From Lachnoclostridium sp. UBA3262 (GTDB taxonomy: Bacteria; Bacillota; Clostridia; Lachnospirales; Lachnospiraceae), in the NCBI GenBank assembly GCA_002362575.1, contig DEUM01000066.1, positions 1-20,450 on the forward strand: a stretch of DNA of 20,450 bases, read 5' to 3'. Each line of letters begins with the position of its first letter. Position 1 is the stretch's first letter. The notes beneath the pieces are model-generated. The model searched no databases, was not told the DNA's origin, and saw nothing but the letters and a program-made list of their open reading frames with translations. This document shows positions 7,278 through 15,848 of this stretch, piece after piece. The position numbers and the translations under genes were made by a program.

Positions 7278-8261
7278 ATGAACTTAAAAGGAAGACATTT
7301 TTTAACGTTAAAGGATTTTACACCGGAAGAAATCCGCTATCTGCTGGATTTGGCCGGGGAGTTAAAGGATAAAAAGAAAAAAGAGATTGTAGATAAGCCG
7401 TTCGAAGGCAAAAATATAGCCCTTATATTTGAAAAAACGAGTACCCGTACCCGCTGCTCTTTTGAAGTGGCGGCACATGACCTCGGTATGGGTGTGACCT
7501 ATCTCGATCCGAAGGGGTCTCAGATAGGGAAGAAAGAGAGTATTGCCGATACGGCGAGAGTGCTCGGCAGAATGTTTGACGGAATTGAGTACCGCGGTTT
7601 TGGGCAGGAGATTGTGGAGGAGCTGGCAAAGCATGCCGGGGTTCCGGTCTGGAATGGTCTGACAAACGAATATCATCCGACACAGATGTTAGCCGACCTG
7701 CTTACCGTGGAGGAGCAGTTTGGAAAGCTGGAGGGAATCCGGCTGACGTATATGGGAGACGCCCGCTATAATATGGGCAATTCCCTGATGATTGCGTGCA
7801 GTAAGATGGGAATGAATTTTACGGCATGCGCGCCAAAGGAATATTTTCCGGATGAAGCGCTGGTTGCCCAGTGCAAAGAGTATGCAAAGGCAAGCGGTGG
7901 AAGCGTTACGCTGACGGAGGATGTGACAGAGGGAACGAAGGATGCTGACGTCCTTTACACTGACGTGTGGGTGTCAATGGGAGAGCCGGAGGAAGTATGG
8001 GAGGAACGTATCAAAGCCCTGCTCCCTTATCAGATAAATGCGGCGGCGATGGCAAATGCCAAGGATACGGCTGTTTTCATGCATTGCCTTCCGGCGTTTC
8101 ATGATTTGAAGACAACGATAGGAAAAGAAATTCATGATAAATACGGATTGGATGAGATGGAAGTGACCGACGAGGTTTTTGAAAAGTATGCGGATGTTGT
8201 ATTCAGGGAAGCAGAAAACCGCATGCACACGATTAAGGCTGTGATGGCTGCCACCTTGTAA
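7278..8261 (+). CDS. argF: Ornithine carbamoyltransferase
   Basis: A 327-residue cytoplasmic enzyme joining carbamoyl phosphate and ornithine into citrulline in arginine synthesis. The carbamoyl-phosphate loop STRTR is at 55-59, HPTQ at 133-136, the ornithine loop DVWVSMGEP at 229-237, and the catalytic-cysteine motif HCLPA at 269-273. All are intact and the length is standard. The SMG form of the ornithine loop separates it from aspartate carbamoyltransferase. GAGGGGGA before ATG is the ribosome site. It could equally act in the catabolic direction (arcB), but no arginine deiminase or carbamate kinase is nearby, so I favour argF. No other arginine gene lies in the window. Confidence 0.96.
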   Translation: MNLKGRHFLTLKDFTPEEIRYLLDLAGELKDKKKKEIVDKPFEGKNIALIFEKTSTRTRCSFEVAAHDLGMGVTYLDPKGSQIGKKESIADTARVLGRMFDGIEYRGFGQEIVEELAKHAGVPVWNGLTNEYHPTQMLADLLTVEEQFGKLEGIRLTYMGDARYNMGNSLMIACSKMGMNFTACAPKEYFPDEALVAQCKEYAKASGGSVTLTEDVTEGTKDADVLYTDVWVSMGEPEEVWEERIKALLPYQINAAAMANAKDTAVFMHCLPAFHDLKTTIGKEIHDKYGLDEMEVTDEVFEKYADVVFREAENRMHTIKAVMAATL

Positions 8262-8298
8262 GGAGGCAGGCGTAAGAGAGCAGCAGAAAGGAGCCAAT

Positions 8299-9672
8299 AT
8301 GAGCAACAACTTAGATGCCGGGTACAGAAGTGACTGGTTACATAAGATGGCGACGGTATGTGAAGCAAGCAGTACGATTGACTCTACTTTGTTTGAAAAA
8401 TATGAAGTGAAAAGAGGGCTTCGTGACCTGAACGGACAGGGTGTGCTGACAGGTCTGACGGAGATTTCCGAGATTCGTTCCTATACGGTGGTGGATCATG
8501 ACATGGTACCATGTGAAGGAAAATTGTACTATCAGGGAATTGATATTGAGGACATAGTAAATGGTTTTTTGTCAGAAAAACGTTTTGGTTATGAGGAGGT
8601 AGTTTACCTTCTTTTGTTTGGCAGACTGCCAAATGAGCAGGAGCTGGAGGAATTAAAAGATATGCTGGCGTCTTACCGCCAGAGCCTTCCGACCAGTTTT
8701 GTGCGTGACATTATTATGAAAGCGCCGAGTGTGGATTTGATGAATATGCTGGGCAGAAGTGTCCTGACATTGTATTCTTACGATGACAGGGCGGATGATA
8801 CATCGACGGAGAATGTTCTGCGGCAATGCCTGCAGTTAGTAGCATTGTTTCCTATGTTTTCGGTGTATGGTTATCAGGCGGCCTGTTATTTCCATGAGGG
8901 AACCAGTTTTTTCCTTCATCCGCCACAGAGAGAATATTCAACAGCAGAAAATATTTTACATATGCTGCGTCCAAACAGCAATTTTACACCGCTGGAGGCA
9001 AAGATTTTAGATATTGCGTTAGTGCTTCATGCAGAGCATGGCGGTGGTAATAACTCAACCTTCACGGACCATGTAGTGACTTCATCGGGAACGGATACCT
9101 ATGCGGCAATCTCTGCAGCATTAGGCTCGCTGAAGGGACCGAGGCATGGCGGGGCAAATGTGAAGGTGTCGCTGATGTTTGAGGATATGAAAAAGACGGT
9201 GAAAGACTGGGAAGATGAGGAAGAGGTTGAAATGTATCTGACAGCCCTTTTGAACCGTCAGGTATTTGACAAGGCGGGATTGATTTATGGAATGGGGCAT
9301 GCCGTGTATTCGATTTCGGATCCCCGTGCGAAAACGTTCCGTCAGTTTGTGAAGAAGCTCGCAGAGGAAAAGGGGATGCAGAGGGAATTTGCCCTCTATA
9401 ATCTGGTAGAGCGGCTGGCACCGGAGGTAATTGCCAATGAGCGCCATATTTATAAGGGCGTCAGTGCCAATATTGATTTTTACAGTGGTCTTGTTTATAG
9501 TATGCTGGAGCTGCCGAACGAGCTGTACACACCGTTGTTTGCGATTGGACGTATCGCCGGGTGGAGCGCACACCGTCTAGAGGAGCTTGTAAATGCAGGA
9601 AAGATTATCCGTCCTGCGTACAAGGCAGTCTGCAAGCACCAGCCGTATGTGCCGCTGAGTGAACGGGACTAG
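8299..9672 (+). CDS. Citrate/2-methylcitrate synthase
   Basis: A 457-residue citrate synthase-family enzyme, condensing acetyl-CoA (or propionyl-CoA) with oxaloacetate. The catalytic set is present: His247 in HAEHGGGN (244-251), His334 in GMGHAVY (332-338) and Asp393 in NIDFYSG (391-397). The CoA-contact loop LKGPRHGGAN is at 278-287 and an arginine lies in IAGWSAHRLEE (Arg426). It is longer than the common 370-430 residues, with about 45 extra N-terminal residues before the usual RDLNGQGVLTGLTEIS opening. AAAGGAG (8287-8293) sits five bases before ATG. It lies 37 bases after argF. Citrate and methylcitrate activity cannot be told apart by reading. Confidence 0.94.
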   Translation: MSNNLDAGYRSDWLHKMATVCEASSTIDSTLFEKYEVKRGLRDLNGQGVLTGLTEISEIRSYTVVDHDMVPCEGKLYYQGIDIEDIVNGFLSEKRFGYEEVVYLLLFGRLPNEQELEELKDMLASYRQSLPTSFVRDIIMKAPSVDLMNMLGRSVLTLYSYDDRADDTSTENVLRQCLQLVALFPMFSVYGYQAACYFHEGTSFFLHPPQREYSTAENILHMLRPNSNFTPLEAKILDIALVLHAEHGGGNNSTFTDHVVTSSGTDTYAAISAALGSLKGPRHGGANVKVSLMFEDMKKTVKDWEDEEEVEMYLTALLNRQVFDKAGLIYGMGHAVYSISDPRAKTFRQFVKKLAEEKGMQREFALYNLVERLAPEVIANERHIYKGVSANIDFYSGLVYSMLELPNELYTPLFAIGRIAGWSAHRLEELVNAGKIIRPAYKAVCKHQPYVPLSERD

Positions 9673-9682
9673 CGGAGTAAGG

Positions 9683-10009
9683 ATGGAGATTCGTATGGAT
9701 GAACAGCAGATTTTATGTGCCTGCAGCGCATATGAGGAAAAGTATTATTTCAATCCACGTTTTGCCTCCCTGCCGACACAGATTCAGCAGGAGCTGCAGA
9801 TTATGGCAGTGACGATGACGGCAGACGTCGGCGGTGTATTTACGATGGAATTTGACGAGGATGGCACTCTATATCTGTCGGCTACGGCGAAGGAGAATGA
9901 CTTTGCCTACGATGAAATCGGCAGTCATTTAAAGATAAAGCAGTACCAGACAAAGTATGCGGAGCTGCTTGAAAATCTGGAAAAATATTATCAAGCCTTT
10001 TTTGCTTAA
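9683..10009 (+). CDS. Small DUF6145-like protein
   Basis: A 108-residue acidic soluble protein of unknown function. It contains a conserved-looking core: an N-terminal Cys plus SAYEEKYYFNP segment, a central IMAVTMTADVGGVFTMEFDEDG stretch of alternating strands, and a C-terminal helix beginning DEIGSHLKIKQ. I associate this pattern with DUF6145 proteins of Lachnospiraceae, recalled rather than searched. Two starts are plausible: 9683 (GGAG at 9673-9676) and 9695 (GGAG at 9685-9688); both have six-base spacing. Frame extension further upstream into the citrate synthase end has no ribosome site. Its stop overlaps the start of the coaX ribosome-site region, so coupling is likely. Confidence 0.75.
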   Translation: MEIRMDEQQILCACSAYEEKYYFNPRFASLPTQIQQELQIMAVTMTADVGGVFTMEFDEDGTLYLSATAKENDFAYDEIGSHLKIKQYQTKYAELLENLEKYYQAFFA

Positions 10010-10020
10010 TGGAGGAAACT

Positions 10021-10794
10021 ATGTTACTGGCTATTGATATCGGGAATACAAATCTGTCTTTTGGCTTGTTTAACGGTGACAGGATAATGCATAAGTTCCG
10101 TCTGACGACGAGCCTTCCGAGGACGTCGGATGAGTTTGGCGTACAGATTATGGAGCAGCTTTCCCACCAGAGGGTATCGGCGGAGGATGTGGAGGATGTT
10201 ATTATCTGTTCTGTCGTGCCTAAGGTTATGTATTCTCTGACAAGCGGAATTAAGAAATATTTAAAGTGCGATCCGATGATTGTGGGAAACGGTACAAAGT
10301 CTGGTATCCGGATAGCGACGACAAATCCAATGGAAATCGGTGCAGACCGGGTTGTGGACGCGGCAGGCGCTTACTTTTTGTACGGCGGGCCGGTGATTGT
10401 GATTGATTATGGAACGGCTACGACGTATGATTTAGTGACAGAGGACGGTGCATTTATTGCCGGCGTGACGACGCCGGGGATTCGTATCAGCGCCAAAGCG
10501 CTCTGGAGCAACGCTGCCAAGCTGCCGGAAATCGAGATTGTAAAACCGGAGTCCATTCTTGCCAAGACAACGATTACGAGTATGCAGGCAGGACTTGTCT
10601 ATGGGACAATCGGTCAGGCGGAATATATTATTGATAAGTTCAAGGAGGAGTCCGGCTTTGCGGGAATTAAGGTTGTGGCAACCGGAGGGCTGGGACGCAT
10701 TATTTCCGAGGGGACGGATAAGATTGATGTGTACGACGCCGAGCTGACGCTCAATGGCATGCGCCTGATTTACGAGAGAACGATGCAGAAATGA
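10021..10794 (+). CDS. coaX: Type III pantothenate kinase
   Basis: A 257-residue kinase catalysing the first step of coenzyme A synthesis, phosphorylating pantothenate. It belongs to the ASKHA fold. The phosphate-1 motif MLLAIDIGNTN opens the protein (Asp6), GADR is at 107-110, and the second phosphate motif IDYGTATTYD at 128-137 carries the catalytic Asp129. A glycine-rich ATGGLGRI motif lies near the C terminus. Length is typical of CoaX. I chose 10021 because GGAGG (10011-10015) ends five bases before it and because family members begin with this motif; the ATG at 10009 leaves no ribosome site. Type III enzymes escape CoA feedback inhibition as a family. Confidence 0.96.
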   Translation: MLLAIDIGNTNLSFGLFNGDRIMHKFRLTTSLPRTSDEFGVQIMEQLSHQRVSAEDVEDVIICSVVPKVMYSLTSGIKKYLKCDPMIVGNGTKSGIRIATTNPMEIGADRVVDAAGAYFLYGGPVIVIDYGTATTYDLVTEDGAFIAGVTTPGIRISAKALWSNAAKLPEIEIVKPESILAKTTITSMQAGLVYGTIGQAEYIIDKFKEESGFAGIKVVATGGLGRIISEGTDKIDVYDAELTLNGMRLIYERTMQK

Positions 10795-10802
10795 GGTTAG
10801 AA

Positions 10803-11750
10803 ATGAAATTAACCATCGGGAATGTGAAGCTGGATGGAAATATTATATTAGCGCCAATGGCAGGGGTTACCGACCTGCCATTTCGTCTGCTCTGCAAAGA
10901 ACAGGGGGCGGATTTAATCTACACGGAGATGGTAAGCGCAAAAGGAATTTTGTATAACAATAAAAACACGGAGGAGCTGTTGCGCATAGATGACAGGGAG
11001 CGTCCGGTCGCATTGCAGCTCTTTGGCTCGGATGCGGACATTGTCAGTGAGATGGCGAAAAAAATAGAGGACAGGAATTTTGATATTCTGGACATCAATA
11101 TGGGCTGTCCGGTGCCAAAGGTTGTGAACAATGGAGAGGGTTCGGCACTCATGAAGGATATTCCGCTGGCGGAGAAAATTATCAAAAAGACGGTAAAGGC
11201 GATTCAGAAGCCGGTCACTGTGAAATTCCGCAAGGGTTTTCACAAGGGTGAGGTGCAGGCAGTCGAGCTGGCGAAGGCGGCAGAAGCGGCTGGAGCTGCC
11301 GCGGTTGCCGTGCATGGCAGAACGAGGGAGGACTATTACAGCGGGAAGGCAGACTGGGATGTGATTGCGGAGGTTAAAAATGCGGTGTCGATTCCGGTTA
11401 TCGGAAACGGGGATATTTTTTCGCCGGAGGACGCTAAGGCAATGCTTGCGTACACTGGCTGTGATGGTCTGATGATAGGACGCGGAGCAAGAGGAAACCC
11501 ATGGATTTTCAGCCAGATGAAAGCGTATTTTGAGGGAAAGCCTTTTTCAAAGCCACCCTTTGATGAGGTCTGCGACATGATACTGCGGCACGCCCGCATG
11601 CAGGCGGACTGGAAGGGGGAGAAGCGTGGCATTATGGAGATGAGGACGCATGTGGCATGGTACACGGCAGGATATCCTCATTCGGCCTCGTTGCGGAGAC
11701 AGATGAACCAGATTGAAACTTATGCGGAGCTGGAGGAATTGCTAGCCTGA
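10803..11750 (+). CDS. dusB: tRNA-dihydrouridine synthase (DusB-like)
   Basis: A 315-residue FMN-dependent reductase that converts uridine to dihydrouridine in tRNA. The TIM barrel shows LAPMAGVTD (16-24), the catalytic cysteine Cys102 in NMGCPVPKV, HGRTR (171-175), GNGDI (201-205) for FMN phosphate binding, and MIGRGARGNPW (224-234). It matches the NifR3/DusB type of Gram-positive bacteria. A GAGG ribosome site sits across the coaX stop (10792-10794), five bases before the ATG at 10803. An alternative ATG at 10791 overlaps coaX by four bases and lacks spacing. The exact tRNA position is not readable. Confidence 0.94.
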   Translation: MKLTIGNVKLDGNIILAPMAGVTDLPFRLLCKEQGADLIYTEMVSAKGILYNNKNTEELLRIDDRERPVALQLFGSDADIVSEMAKKIEDRNFDILDINMGCPVPKVVNNGEGSALMKDIPLAEKIIKKTVKAIQKPVTVKFRKGFHKGEVQAVELAKAAEAAGAAAVAVHGRTREDYYSGKADWDVIAEVKNAVSIPVIGNGDIFSPEDAKAMLAYTGCDGLMIGRGARGNPWIFSQMKAYFEGKPFSKPPFDEVCDMILRHARMQADWKGEKRGIMEMRTHVAWYTAGYPHSASLRRQMNQIETYAELEELLA

Positions 11751-11795
11751 CGATACTAAGTTGAACCCATGATGATTGCTTAATCTTTTATGCTG

Positions 11796-12098
11796 TTAAA
11801 GCGGCGAGTATCCTATGGTTTCTTGCCTTTATATCACTTCCCGAAAAATATTGTTTCCCGCGTTTGCAAATACGCCGCCCGAGCATTGTCTGAGATGTCT
11901 GCTGCCCGCAGTAATCAGTAACTGAGGTGGTGCATAAGGACCGGCGGGCGGCAACGCTGCCAAAAGGCAGGACAAGCGACAATGCAGACAACGAGTTTCG
12001 CGAAGGGCGGCGGAATGTTTTTGTAAACAAAGGAGACAATTCATTTTTCGCTGGGAGTGATGTCCCGGCAAGAAACGGTAGGATATCCGCCGCTGAAC
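11796..12098. repeat. Foldback repeat, copy 2 (inverted relative to copy 1, centre deleted)
   Basis: The same element as at 5018-5458 but in reverse orientation. Its left arm is the complement of the right arm of copy 1 (shared GACATCTCAGACAATGCTC and AACAATATTTTTCGG), and its right arm matches the complement of the left arm of copy 1 (shared CGGCGGGCGGCAA, GACAATTCATTTTTCGC-like sequence). Tips are GCGGCG at 11801-11806 and CGCCGC at 12088-12093, with a weaker extension. It lacks about 138 bases of copy 1, including the cloverleaf, at a junction near 11900. The copies differ at many positions, so they are old relative to each other. Confidence 0.8.
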
Positions 12099-12160
12099 CG
12101 GCGCAGATACTTTACGTGAACGAGTTAACAGAAAAAACACAATTTTATACTGATTTCATC

Positions 12161-12199
12161 AAAATATGAACACAGGCTGTTCATATTTTTTCTTTATGT
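12161..12199 (+). terminator. Perfect 12-bp palindrome with T-run: terminator, attenuator or operator
   Basis: AAAATATGAACA (12161-12172) and TGTTCATATTTT (12178-12189) pair perfectly around a 5-base loop CAGGC, followed by a T-rich run. As RNA it resembles a terminator, of the preceding unit or as an attenuator in the exporter leader. As DNA, ATGAACA-N5-TGTTCAT is also a plausible operator for a dimeric regulator. It lies 48 bases before the exporter start. No regulator gene is adjacent to decide between these. Confidence 0.5.
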
Positions 12200-12236
12200 T
12201 ATAAGAAAGTCCGTGAGATGAATAGGAGGTAACAGA

Positions 12237-13766
12237 GTGAAGAATTTATTTGACAGGGCGTTGGGGGGATGTATCCGGCATAAGGCACTTGCGATAGTCA
12301 TTGCTGTGTTTATTGTTATGGCGGCGGCAGGGATTTTTTTGCTATTTCGTATGAATAAGCCGGAGGAAAAAGTATTTGCTTCAGGACAGCAAAATACGGT
12401 GGAGCTAAAGAAAATGGATTTGACAAACTCAGTCAGCGCCACAGGTACGATAGAGAGTGTAAAAACAAAACTCGTGTCGGCACAGGTGTCGGATACGGAG
12501 GTTCGGACGGTGAAGGTGTCAGAGGGTGACAAGGTAAAAAAAGGACAGACGCTTGTAACCTTTGACAAAACGGATTTGCAGAGCGCCCTGTCTGAGGCAA
12601 AGGAAAATCTTTCGGATGTGACGGAGCAGGCGGAACGGGAACTGTCCTCGGCAAAGAGAAAATTGTCGGAGGCGGAAAGTACATATCAGTCTCAGAAGTC
12701 CCAGCTTGCAAAATCGGTGGCGGCGGCAAAGAAAAATTATCAGTCGGCTAAGAAGTCGGTAAAAGCGGTCAGTACAGCGTCACAGGCAGAGAAGGAAAAG
12801 GCGCAGTCGGCGCTGTCCCAGTCAAAGTCTGCTTATGAGCAGGCAGTTGCCGAGCAGGAGAAAATGAATAAGCAGAATAAGTCAGAGATACAGTCGGCAA
12901 AGGATTCAGTTACGATAGCTGAGAGTAATAACAGGAAGTCAATCCGGGAAGCCAAAAAGAAGGTGGAGGATGCTTCGCAGGCGTTAGAGGAGTGTTCGGT
13001 GACGGCGCCAATGAGCGGAACAGTGACAGCAGTTGGTGTAGAGCCGGGAGATATTTACTCAGGCGGCGATTTGTTTGAGATTAGCAGTTGTACGGATTTA
13101 CAGGTTTCTACAACTGTAGGGGAGTACGATATTTCAAATGTAAAAAAGGGACAAAAGGTCGTGATTTTGACAGACGCTACCGGGGAGAAGGAGTTGGAAG
13201 GAAAAATCACTTATGTAGCAGTGTCTACGGGAAGCAGTTCACTCAGTACGGGCAGTAGTAATAATTCAGCGGGAGGCTCATCCATGTCATCTGGCGGAGT
13301 TACGTCAGCTTCCTCAAGCTCGGACAGTGGGTATACAGTAAAAATAAAGATTAACGGTACCGATGAAAAACTGCGTATCGGTATGACCGCAAAATGCAGT
13401 ATTCTTTTAAAGGAAGCAGAGGATGTGTATGCTGTGCCATATGACGCCGTTCACTCAAATGTGGAGGGAAAGCAGGTTATCTATGTGGCGGACGGCGAGG
13501 GGAAAAGAGAAGTGGAAGTGGAAAAAGGGATGGAGAGTGACTATTATGTAGAAATCAGCGGAGAGAATTTAAAGGAGGGAATGAAGGTTATCCTTCCGTC
13601 TGATTCTGCGGAGACAGACAAGGATTCGGAAACTTCTAAAGATTCAGGTGATACCGGTATTCCGAATCTGGGCGGTATGCCTCAGGGTGACAAATCTGGC
13701 ACGGGTAACAGAGGCTATGGAAATAGAGCTCCAGGAGGTTTTAACGGCGGCGGCCCGGGTATGTAG
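12237..13766 (+). CDS. Periplasmic-adaptor-like (HlyD/MacA-type) subunit of ABC exporter
   Basis: A 509-residue membrane fusion-type protein that works with the ATPase and permease downstream. One N-terminal transmembrane helix is at about 17-38. A biotinyl-lipoyl-like half domain (about 70-108) contains VSEGDKVKKGQTLV. A long alpha-helical hairpin rich in Lys, Ser, Ala and Glu (about 110-250) follows, then the second lipoyl half (TAPMSGTVTAVGVEPGD near 254-270) and beta-barrel regions. A Ser/Gly-rich insert lies at about 328-355 and a Gly/Asn/Pro-rich tail after about 470, both low complexity. GTG start with AGGAGG (12224-12229). Such adaptors in Gram-positives export peptides or drugs across the envelope; the substrate is unknown. 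Confidence 0.92.
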   Translation: MKNLFDRALGGCIRHKALAIVIAVFIVMAAAGIFLLFRMNKPEEKVFASGQQNTVELKKMDLTNSVSATGTIESVKTKLVSAQVSDTEVRTVKVSEGDKVKKGQTLVTFDKTDLQSALSEAKENLSDVTEQAERELSSAKRKLSEAESTYQSQKSQLAKSVAAAKKNYQSAKKSVKAVSTASQAEKEKAQSALSQSKSAYEQAVAEQEKMNKQNKSEIQSAKDSVTIAESNNRKSIREAKKKVEDASQALEECSVTAPMSGTVTAVGVEPGDIYSGGDLFEISSCTDLQVSTTVGEYDISNVKKGQKVVILTDATGEKELEGKITYVAVSTGSSSLSTGSSNNSAGGSSMSSGGVTSASSSSDSGYTVKIKINGTDEKLRIGMTAKCSILLKEAEDVYAVPYDAVHSNVEGKQVIYVADGEGKREVEVEKGMESDYYVEISGENLKEGMKVILPSDSAETDKDSETSKDSGDTGIPNLGGMPQGDKSGTGNRGYGNRAPGGFNGGGPGM

Positions 13767-13776
13767 GAGGTGTCCC

Positions 13777-14490
13777 ATGGAGGAAAATAAGCCTATCATA
13801 ATTGATTTGCAGGGAATTATCAAACGTTTTTATTTGGGACAGCCAAATGAACTGGAAATCCTGCATGGCATTGATTTACAGGTGCGGGAGGGAGAGTTTC
13901 TTTCCATAGTGGGGGAATCGGGTTCGGGAAAGTCGACACTGATGAATATTATCGGGGCGCTGGACCGTCCGACCGAGGGAGGGTATCTGTTAGACGGAGT
14001 GGATATGTGTCAGTCAAAGGACAGCAGTTTATCGGAAATCCGAAATAAAAAGGTGGGCTTTGTATTTCAGACGTATAATCTGGTAGCCCGCACGACGGCG
14101 ATTGGAAATGTGGAACTGCCGATGTTGTATGGAGCAGTGCCAAAGAAGGAGAGGGCTGCGCGCGCCAGGGAGCTGCTGCAGATGGTCGGCATGGAGGACC
14201 GTGGCACACACCGTCCGGAGGAATTATCAGGTGGTCAGAAACAGCGGGTGGCGATAGCCCGCGCAATGGCAAATAACCCTTCGATTATTCTTGCGGATGA
14301 ACCTACGGGGGCGCTGGACTCAAAGACCGGAAGGCGGATTATGGATATTTTTCACCGATTGCACCGTGAGCAGGGAAAGACGGTAATTCTTATCACGCAC
14401 TCGCGCGAGCTCGCAGAGGAGACGGAGCGGATAGTGACATTAAAGGACGGTGAAATTACCGGGGAGAGAAAGGGGAGACTGTCATGCTGA
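13777..14490 (+). CDS. ABC transporter ATP-binding protein (MacB/LolD type)
   Basis: A 237-residue ATPase powering the exporter. The Walker A loop GESGSGKST is at about 46-54, the Q-loop glutamine at 98 (VFQTYNL), the signature LSGGQKQR at 150-157, Walker B IILADEPTGALD at about 170-181, and the switch histidine in LITHSRE near 208. The type is that of the MacB/LolD/FtsE group that uses mechanotransmission permeases. ATG 13777 has AGGAGG (13765-13770) overlapping the adaptor stop TAG; frame continues open upstream but without initiation signals. It overlaps the permease by seven bases. Confidence 0.95.
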   Translation: MEENKPIIIDLQGIIKRFYLGQPNELEILHGIDLQVREGEFLSIVGESGSGKSTLMNIIGALDRPTEGGYLLDGVDMCQSKDSSLSEIRNKKVGFVFQTYNLVARTTAIGNVELPMLYGAVPKKERAARARELLQMVGMEDRGTHRPEELSGGQKQRVAIARAMANNPSIILADEPTGALDSKTGRRIMDIFHRLHREQGKTVILITHSRELAEETERIVTLKDGEITGERKGRLSC

Positions 14491-15779
14491 TATGGGAAAA
14501 TGTAAGGCTGGCGCTCGGCAGTCTTCGGGAAAATAAAATGCGTTCTCTGCTGACTATGCTCGGCATTATCATAGGAATCGGTTCCGTTATCGCCATTATG
14601 ACGGTGAGCTCGTCACTGACTACGTCCATTACAGATACTTTTGCCGAGATGGGAGCCAATAATATTACCGTTGGTCTGAAACAGCAGTCCGAGGAATCGG
14701 AAACACGAAGAAATGGAATGAAGTTTGGGACATCAAACCGCTCTATCTCATTGGAAGAAGAAGACCGGCTTACGGATGAAATGGTAGCTCAGGTAAAAAA
14801 AGAGTATTCTACAGAAGTAGACGAAATAGCGTTAGAGGAATCCTTTGGAAACGGGGCGGTCAAATCCGGCGGTAACACTGCCAATATTTCACTTATGGGA
14901 ATCAATACGGGTTATTTTGCCGCGAACGATTTGACGCTTCTCGCCGGACGCTATCTGACGGACGCGGACGTCAAGGGAAAAAAAGGGGTGGCTATGGTTT
15001 CCGATAAAGTGGTAGAAAATATTTACGATGGGAATATAGACGCCGCCTTAAACCAGAAAATCAACATTGAGATAGATAGTGTGTACTACAGCTTTTATAT
15101 CACTGGCGTCTACCAATATGATGAGGAGGCAGATTCATTTTCCTCGGACTCGGAGGAAGATGTCACTACGGCCGCCTATATTCCGATTACGACAGGGAAG
15201 GGACGTCTGCACACGGATGCGGGGTATGAGCGGTTTACGATTGTCACAAACTCCTCCGTGGAAAATGTGACGGATTTTGCCGAGAATGTTGAGCAGTATA
15301 TGAACCGGAAATATTACAGGGGAAATGAAGATTATCAGGTCAGCACGACAACAATGAGCACGATGACAACTTCCATGAAGGATATGATTGGGACGGTATC
15401 GTTTGCAATTGCATTGATTGCGGGTATTTCGCTTTTGGTGGGAGGAATCGGGGTAATGAATATTATGCTCGTATCCATTACGGAGCGCACGAGGGAGATT
15501 GGGACGAGAAAGGCGTTAGGGGCGAAAAACAGCTCAATTCGTCTGCAGTTTATCATTGAAGCCGTGACGCTCTGCCTGATTGGCGGAATGCTTGGGATTG
15601 TGCTTGGCTTTGCTCTGGGGGCGGTTGCAGCGTTTCTTCTGGGGTATGCCGCCACGGCGCCGATGGGTGCTATTATCGGTTCGGTGGCATTTTCCATGGT
15701 TATCGGGGTGTTCTTTGGATATTATCCGGCGAATAAAGCGGCGAAAATGAATCCGATTGAGGCACTCCGCTATGAATAA
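14484..15779 (+). CDS. ABC transporter permease (MacB/FtsX family)
   Basis: A 431-residue membrane permease of the type VII ABC (MacB) architecture: one N-terminal helix (about 20-42, after the LGSLRENKMRSLLTMLGIIIG opening typical of the family), a large extracytoplasmic domain (about 43-300), then three helices (near 306-330, 355-385 and 392-420). The SITERTREIGTRKALGAK-type cytoplasmic loop after the second helix is intact, and the C-terminus PANKAAKMNPIEALRYE is diagnostic. It forms the membrane channel partner of the preceding ATPase and adaptor. The gene starts within the end of the ATPase gene, so production is coupled. The operon ends here, at a terminator 35 bases after the stop. Confidence 0.95.
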   Translation: MLIWENVRLALGSLRENKMRSLLTMLGIIIGIGSVIAIMTVSSSLTTSITDTFAEMGANNITVGLKQQSEESETRRNGMKFGTSNRSISLEEEDRLTDEMVAQVKKEYSTEVDEIALEESFGNGAVKSGGNTANISLMGINTGYFAANDLTLLAGRYLTDADVKGKKGVAMVSDKVVENIYDGNIDAALNQKINIEIDSVYYSFYITGVYQYDEEADSFSSDSEEDVTTAAYIPITTGKGRLHTDAGYERFTIVTNSSVENVTDFAENVEQYMNRKYYRGNEDYQVSTTTMSTMTTSMKDMIGTVSFAIALIAGISLLVGGIGVMNIMLVSITERTREIGTRKALGAKNSSIRLQFIIEAVTLCLIGGMLGIVLGFALGAVAAFLLGYAATAPMGAIIGSVAFSMVIGVFFGYYPANKAAKMNPIEALRYE

Positions 15780-15813
15780 CAGGAAGCTTTGAAAAAGATT
15801 GTGAAAAGTTTTG

Positions 15814-15848
15814 CAACCGGCATTGAGATATATGCCGGTTGATTTTTA
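15814..15848 (+). terminator. Rho-independent terminator of the exporter operon
   Basis: CAACCGGCAT (15814-15823) pairs perfectly with ATGCCGGTTG (15832-15841) around an 8-base loop and is followed by ATTTTTAA. It sits 35 bases after the permease stop. The last bases of the stem serve also as the -35 box of the next promoter. Confidence 0.8.

Larger units (their letters stand above)
11751..12236. other. Intergenic region holding repeat copy 2 and a palindrome
   Basis: There are 486 bases without a supportable gene. It begins with about 45 plain bases after dusB with no evident terminator. Then come the second copy of the foldback repeat (about 11796-12098), an AT-rich stretch, a strong palindrome (12161-12189), and the ribosome site of the exporter operon. 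A weak promoter-like pair, TTAACA (12125-12130) and TATACT (12146-12151), has a short 15-base spacer. Confidence 0.75.
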
